Shown one piece after another: positions 33,556 to 34,653 of a stretch of DNA of 34,653 nt. The notes below the pieces were generated by a model. It was not told where the DNA came from. It did no database searches and saw only the letters and a list, made by a program, of their open reading frames with translations. Both the position numbers and the translations under genes were made by a program. The stretch's first letter is position 1. Each line of letters opens with the position of its first letter. Source of the DNA: Limisphaera sp. (GTDB lineage: Bacteria; Verrucomicrobiota; Verrucomicrobiia; Limisphaerales; Limisphaeraceae); contig JANWVC010000027.1 in the NCBI GenBank assembly GCA_025057755.1, positions 1 through 34,653 of the forward strand, given 5' to 3'.

Positions 33556-34126
33556 CCCGTCTGCATAGCACAGCCCCGATTCGATGCAGTTGTGGATCGC
33601 GAAGCCAGGTTGTTGACCAAGCATATGCAGCTCCGCCGCGTGTTCCTCAACGCGGACGAGGTCTGGATGGGGGGCACGTGTGCTGCCTGTGCCGATTGCA
33701 ACATGGCTGAACTTTCAGATTTCGCGCGCGCGTTGTTGTATCGCTGCTCAACGGTGATACGTGCCGGGTGTCCAGGTGTATGTTTGGTCGGACATGCCCG
33801 ATCCGTAGCACAATGCGCGTTCGAATTACCACTTGGTGTGAGGAGGCTTCCCGGGTTGGTGGAGAGGCACTGGCCACGGACATGTCGTGACTCGCGTGTG
33901 GGGCGTCGCACCGCGTCCTGAAGGCGTGGCCTTCTTTCACAGGGAAGGTTTCCCAACATGGATTGCCTGTTATGACAATGCCAGTGACTTACAACCCGTT
34001 CAAGCCTGGTGCGGCTTGGGTCGCGAACCCAGTGGCGTCCGCGGATTCATGTACACATCCTGGAAACCGAAAGTACGAGCTCATGCCTGGATTTGCCCGA
34101 CGGCTGGGCTTTAGGGGTGTCTCAGG
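33556..34126 (+). pseudogene. Decayed GH20-like glycoside hydrolase C-terminal part
   Basis: Reading across frames gives a coherent protein. Frame 1 (33556-33770) encodes LRRVFLNADEVWMGGTCAAC and NMAELSDFARALL. Frame 2 (33779-34070) encodes YVWSDMPDP, HNARSNYHLV, RVWGVAPRPEGVAFFHREGFPTWIACYD and SGVRGFMYTSWKPK. Frame 3 from 34074 encodes YELMPGFARRLG. The DE in NADEVW corresponds to the catalytic Asp-Glu pair of GH20-type beta-hexosaminidases, and the RGFMYTSW...YELMP end is a common barrel C-terminus in related hydrolases. Two frameshifts (near 33772 and 34070) and two in-frame stops (TAG 33806, TGA 33839) inactivate it. The family is recognised by eye only; the pseudogene state is clear. 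Confidence 0.7.
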
Positions 34127-34229
34127 GGAGGTTGGGTCGCTACGTTGAGAGGCCGAAATTGATGCTTTTTGCGCCTGGAAAGCCTTGCAACCTCCTCCCT
34201 GGAGGCGGCTCAAAAGCTTCAGAGGTGTC

Positions 34230-34478
34230 ATGAGATGCGAGGAACTGCTGCGGGTTTTGAGCGAGTACGTGGACGGCACGGTGGATCCGGGATGGTGTAA
34301 GGAGTTTGAACAGCATTTGGCCGGGTGCAATCCGTGCCAGGGGGTGGTGGACAATTTGCGCAAGACGCTGGTGTTGTGCAGGAACGGCGAGCCGTTTGAG
34401 TTGCCGGAGGCGTTTCGTCAGCGGTTGCACGCAGTGTTGCGGGAGTGTTGGAAGCAGAGACAGGCTGGTGTGGAGTGA
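34230..34478 (+). CDS. Small zinc-finger anti-sigma-like protein (zf-HC2)
   Basis: 82 residues from the ATG at 34230, preceded by AGAGGTG. An N-terminal helix with Cys3 (MRCEELLRVLSEYVDGTV) is followed by the HxxxCxxC motif (H29, C33, C36 in FEQHLAGCNPC), the zinc-binding pattern of ZAS/RsrA-type anti-sigma factors. The C-terminus (ELPEAFRQRLHAVLRECW) has no membrane segment, so it would be a cytosolic, possibly redox-sensitive regulator. The usual ECF sigma gene is not next to it in this window: only the GH20-like remnant lies upstream. Its TGA overlaps the GTG of the next ORF. Confidence 0.8.
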   Translation: MRCEELLRVLSEYVDGTVDPGWCKEFEQHLAGCNPCQGVVDNLRKTLVLCRNGEPFELPEAFRQRLHAVLRECWKQRQAGVE

Positions 34479-34653
34479 GGAGGGGTGGGTGGGCGCGAGC
34501 TGGCGCACTTGCAGGCGGGTACATTGGGCTGGAGATGGCCGAGCAGTTGCAGCGTCGGGGTTTGGCTGTGGCGTTGGTGGAGGCGTTGCCTCAGGTGTTG
34601 GGTTCGTTGGATGGGGAGATGGCCGGGTGGTTGCATCGGGAGTTACGGGGGCA
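34475..34653 (+). CDS. N-terminally truncated NAD-binding domain of a flavin disulfide reductase-type protein (runs off window)
   Basis: The frame is open from a GTG at 34475, which overlaps the anti-sigma stop (GTGA), to the window end. After a few unrelated residues it reads GGYIGLEMAEQLQRRGLAVALVEALPQVLGSLDGEMAGWLHRELRG. This is the second Rossmann fold (NADH site) of CoA-disulfide reductase/NADH oxidase-like pyridine nucleotide oxidoreductases. In the family this lies about 150 residues into the protein, after the FAD-binding GxGxxG domain, which is absent here. So the gene is 5'-truncated, probably a remnant, unless the rest is supplied elsewhere. Confidence 0.65.
   Translation, partial: MRRGGWARAGALAGGYIGLEMAEQLQRRGLAVALVEALPQVLGSLDGEMAGWLHRELRG

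Noticed and set aside
33130..33921. 263-codon + strand ORF as an intact gene
   Set aside because: Its first half is Cys/Arg-rich noise antisense to the DUF4091 start; only 33556-33770 shows homology-like sequence, which continues in another frame as a pseudogene.

Overview
This looks like chromosomal DNA of a GC-rich Verrucomicrobiota bacterium. The inference rests on a TIGR04073-type exosortase-associated lipoprotein, a large secreted DUF4091/Ig/LamG protein ending in the 'FYRL'-type tail common in that phylum, RHS proteins of a style I associate with it, and single-chain GlyRS, GlnD and NtrC-type regulators. No rRNA, tRNA, CRISPR array or complete insertion sequence was recognised.

Layout. 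(1) 1-5167 is an accessory RHS (polymorphic toxin) region. Three successive RHS core 3' ends each lead into an unrelated C-terminal tip, and each tip is followed at once by a small three-helix membrane protein that may be its immunity protein. A fourth RHS core fragment has no tip. The second to fourth copies carry frameshifts or in-frame stops. (2) 5168-6827 is a 1.6 kb stretch with no convincing gene, apart from one tiny ORF with a good ribosome binding site. (3) 6828-12483 is a + strand run: CorA-type Mg2+ channel, cytosolic PAS histidine kinase, NtrC-type sigma-54 activator, and a PMT/GT39-like membrane glycosyltransferase. (4) 12499-15276 (-) is GlnD, and 15509-16429 (+) is an HD-domain hydrolase. 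(5) 16426-20672 (-) is a tight four-gene unit: unknown secreted protein, TPR protein, small helical protein (weakly FlgN-like) and a FlrC/ZraR-like sigma-54 regulator. A flagellar or envelope role is only inferred. (6) 21134-22539 (+) holds the TIGR04073 lipoprotein and IspE. 22651-23784 (-) is a Tat-exported phosphotriesterase-family lipoprotein. (7) 24037-26228 (+) is a pncB-pncA pair for NAD salvage. It is followed by glyQS, a DUF2127 membrane protein and a small lipoprotein. (8) 29322-33193 (-) is one very long secreted DUF4091-Ig-jelly-roll-LamG-Ig protein split by a -1 frameshift. (9) 33556-34126 (+) is a decayed GH20-like glycosidase pseudogene that no single ORF shows. The window closes with an orphan zinc-finger anti-sigma factor overlapping an N-terminally truncated flavin disulfide-reductase-type ORF that runs off the end.

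How the parts relate. PncA and PncB convert nicotinamide to nicotinate and then to its mononucleotide. The kinase and the NtrC regulator form a likely cognate pair. The RHS region looks like a store of toxin tips separated by homologous core DNA, which would permit recombinational tip exchange. The window has two zones of decay, the RHS region and the 29-34 kb polysaccharide-related region, around ordinary housekeeping blocks.
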